From AP-15 sp036500965 (GTDB lineage Bacteria > Pseudomonadota > Alphaproteobacteria > ATCC43930 > CGMCC-115725), in NCBI GenBank assembly GCA_036500965.1, contig DASYBC010000118.1, forward strand, positions 1 to 48,864: a DNA stretch of 48,864 nucleotides. Direction: 5' to 3'. The notes under the pieces were generated by a model. The model was not told the origin of the DNA and did no database searches. It saw only the letters and a list, made by a program, of their open reading frames with translations. Positions 48,458 through 48,864 of the stretch are shown in pieces. The translations under genes and the position numbers were made by a program. The first letter of the stretch is position 1, and each line of letters opens with the position of its first letter.

Positions 48458-48864
48458 AGGCGCCGGGGGTCAAGCCGGCCCTGATGGGTCTTCCATCGGG
48501 TCCGGCGGCGGGCGACGTCGGCGCGGTCTTGCTCGCTGGCGTGCAGGCTTTTTTTAAAGGTGATCCCCTCGCGGGCGAGAAAGCGCCATACCGCGCCGTA
48601 GCTCGCCGGCGTGCCGCGTTCGGCGAGCTCGGCCATCACCGCCCGCAGCGTCAGGTCTGGCTTCTCGGCAATCCGCGCCAACAGCCAGTCGCGCTCGTCC
48701 GCCAGTCGCAGCGGCCGCCGCCTGCCCATCTTGGCCGCCGCGGCGCTGCCGGTCGCCCGAAACCGCTGCGACCACTTCACCACGCTGGCAACACTGACCC
48801 CAAACAACGCCGCAACCGCCCGACAGGTGCGGCCGCTCGCCACCGCCGCAACCACCCGATCACG

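Larger units (their letters stand above)
47776..48864 (-). mobile_element. Degenerate IS630-family transposase, 5' end outside window
   Basis: The N-terminal HTH part (VVAAVASGRTCRAVAALFGV through RRTRWKTHQGRLDPRRL) and the C-terminal DDE part (FIDET, GPINGASFRAYIEQFLVP, GDVVVMDNLGSHKG, LFFLPRYSPDLNPIEQVFAKLK) are those of an IS630 transposase, but the gene is broken in at least three ways. Two palindromic elements are inserted just before the FIDET segment (48324-48457). A ~23-base insertion follows the GAGACC codons of FIDET near 48300 and shifts the frame. A 17-base tandem duplication at 48068-48101 shifts it again within IEQFLV. The first codons lie beyond the window end. Non-functional. 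Confidence 0.9.

Overview
The window looks like chromosomal DNA of a GC-rich alphaproteobacterium. The evidence is a RegB/RegA redox two-component pair with its diagnostic residues, a SAM-II riboswitch in front of metZ, a DUF1153/SciP-like cell-cycle regulator, an LpiA (MprF)/AcvB lipid system and the CobN-type aerobic B12 pathway. Order and genus cannot be fixed from sequence alone. Most of the window is vertically inherited-looking metabolism. About 20.7-23.1 kb, 40.7-41.1 kb and 46.3-48.9 kb are eroded by repeats and transposon remnants.

Layout. 0.1-3.1 kb (minus strand): two FkbM-type methyltransferases around a GT4 glycosyltransferase, probably surface polysaccharide modification; the first gene is clearly less GC-rich. 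3.3-5.5 kb: regA and regB (minus). 5.6-8.0 kb: a two-gene ABC-2 exporter and a SAM methyltransferase. 8.0-19.7 kb: a cobalamin island with divergent cobT/cobS, then a B12 riboswitch leading cobU-cobW-cobN-(split-barrel flavoprotein)-cobO-cobQ with overlapping or touching genes, and convergent cobD. 19.8-23.1 kb: a DUF429-like gene fused in frame to a palindromic repeat and an IS66 transposase tail, a partial hydrolase, two tRNA genes (Arg-CCT, Thr-CGT) and an amino-acid permease fragment. 23.1-28.9 kb: small proteins, an HSL-type esterase, and a 1350-residue fusion of lysyl-phosphatidylglycerol synthase/flippase with an AcvB-type hydrolase. 29.2-33.9 kb: a periplasmic-binding-like protein, a small membrane protein, ligD, and divergent ku (NHEJ). 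34.6-38.6 kb: a dienelactone hydrolase remnant, promoter, SAM-II riboswitch and terminator, metZ, cysI and cysG (sulfur assimilation). 38.7-42.1 kb: two beta-hydroxyacid-dehydrogenase-like oxidoreductases, a broken DUF1640 gene and a second CobW-type GTPase. 42.3-46.3 kb: livG, an acyl-CoA synthetase and livH, with livM/livK/livF absent. 46.4-48.9 kb: a SciP-like regulator with an AT-rich repeated operator, a small membrane protein and a heavily damaged IS630 transposase running off the window end.

How the parts connect. CobN makes cob(II)yrinate a,c-diamide, CobO needs Co(I), and the small gene coupled between them is a candidate for the missing Co(II) reductase. CobQ, CobD, CobU and CobS/CobT complete late B12 assembly under riboswitch control. 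MetZ uses sulfide from CysI, whose siroheme cofactor can be made by the coupled CysG. The most notable items are the MprF-AcvB fusion, the candidate corrinoid reductase, and repeated in-frame invasion of coding sequences by palindromic repeats (cobQ, the DUF429-like gene, the DUF1640 gene, the IS630 transposase).
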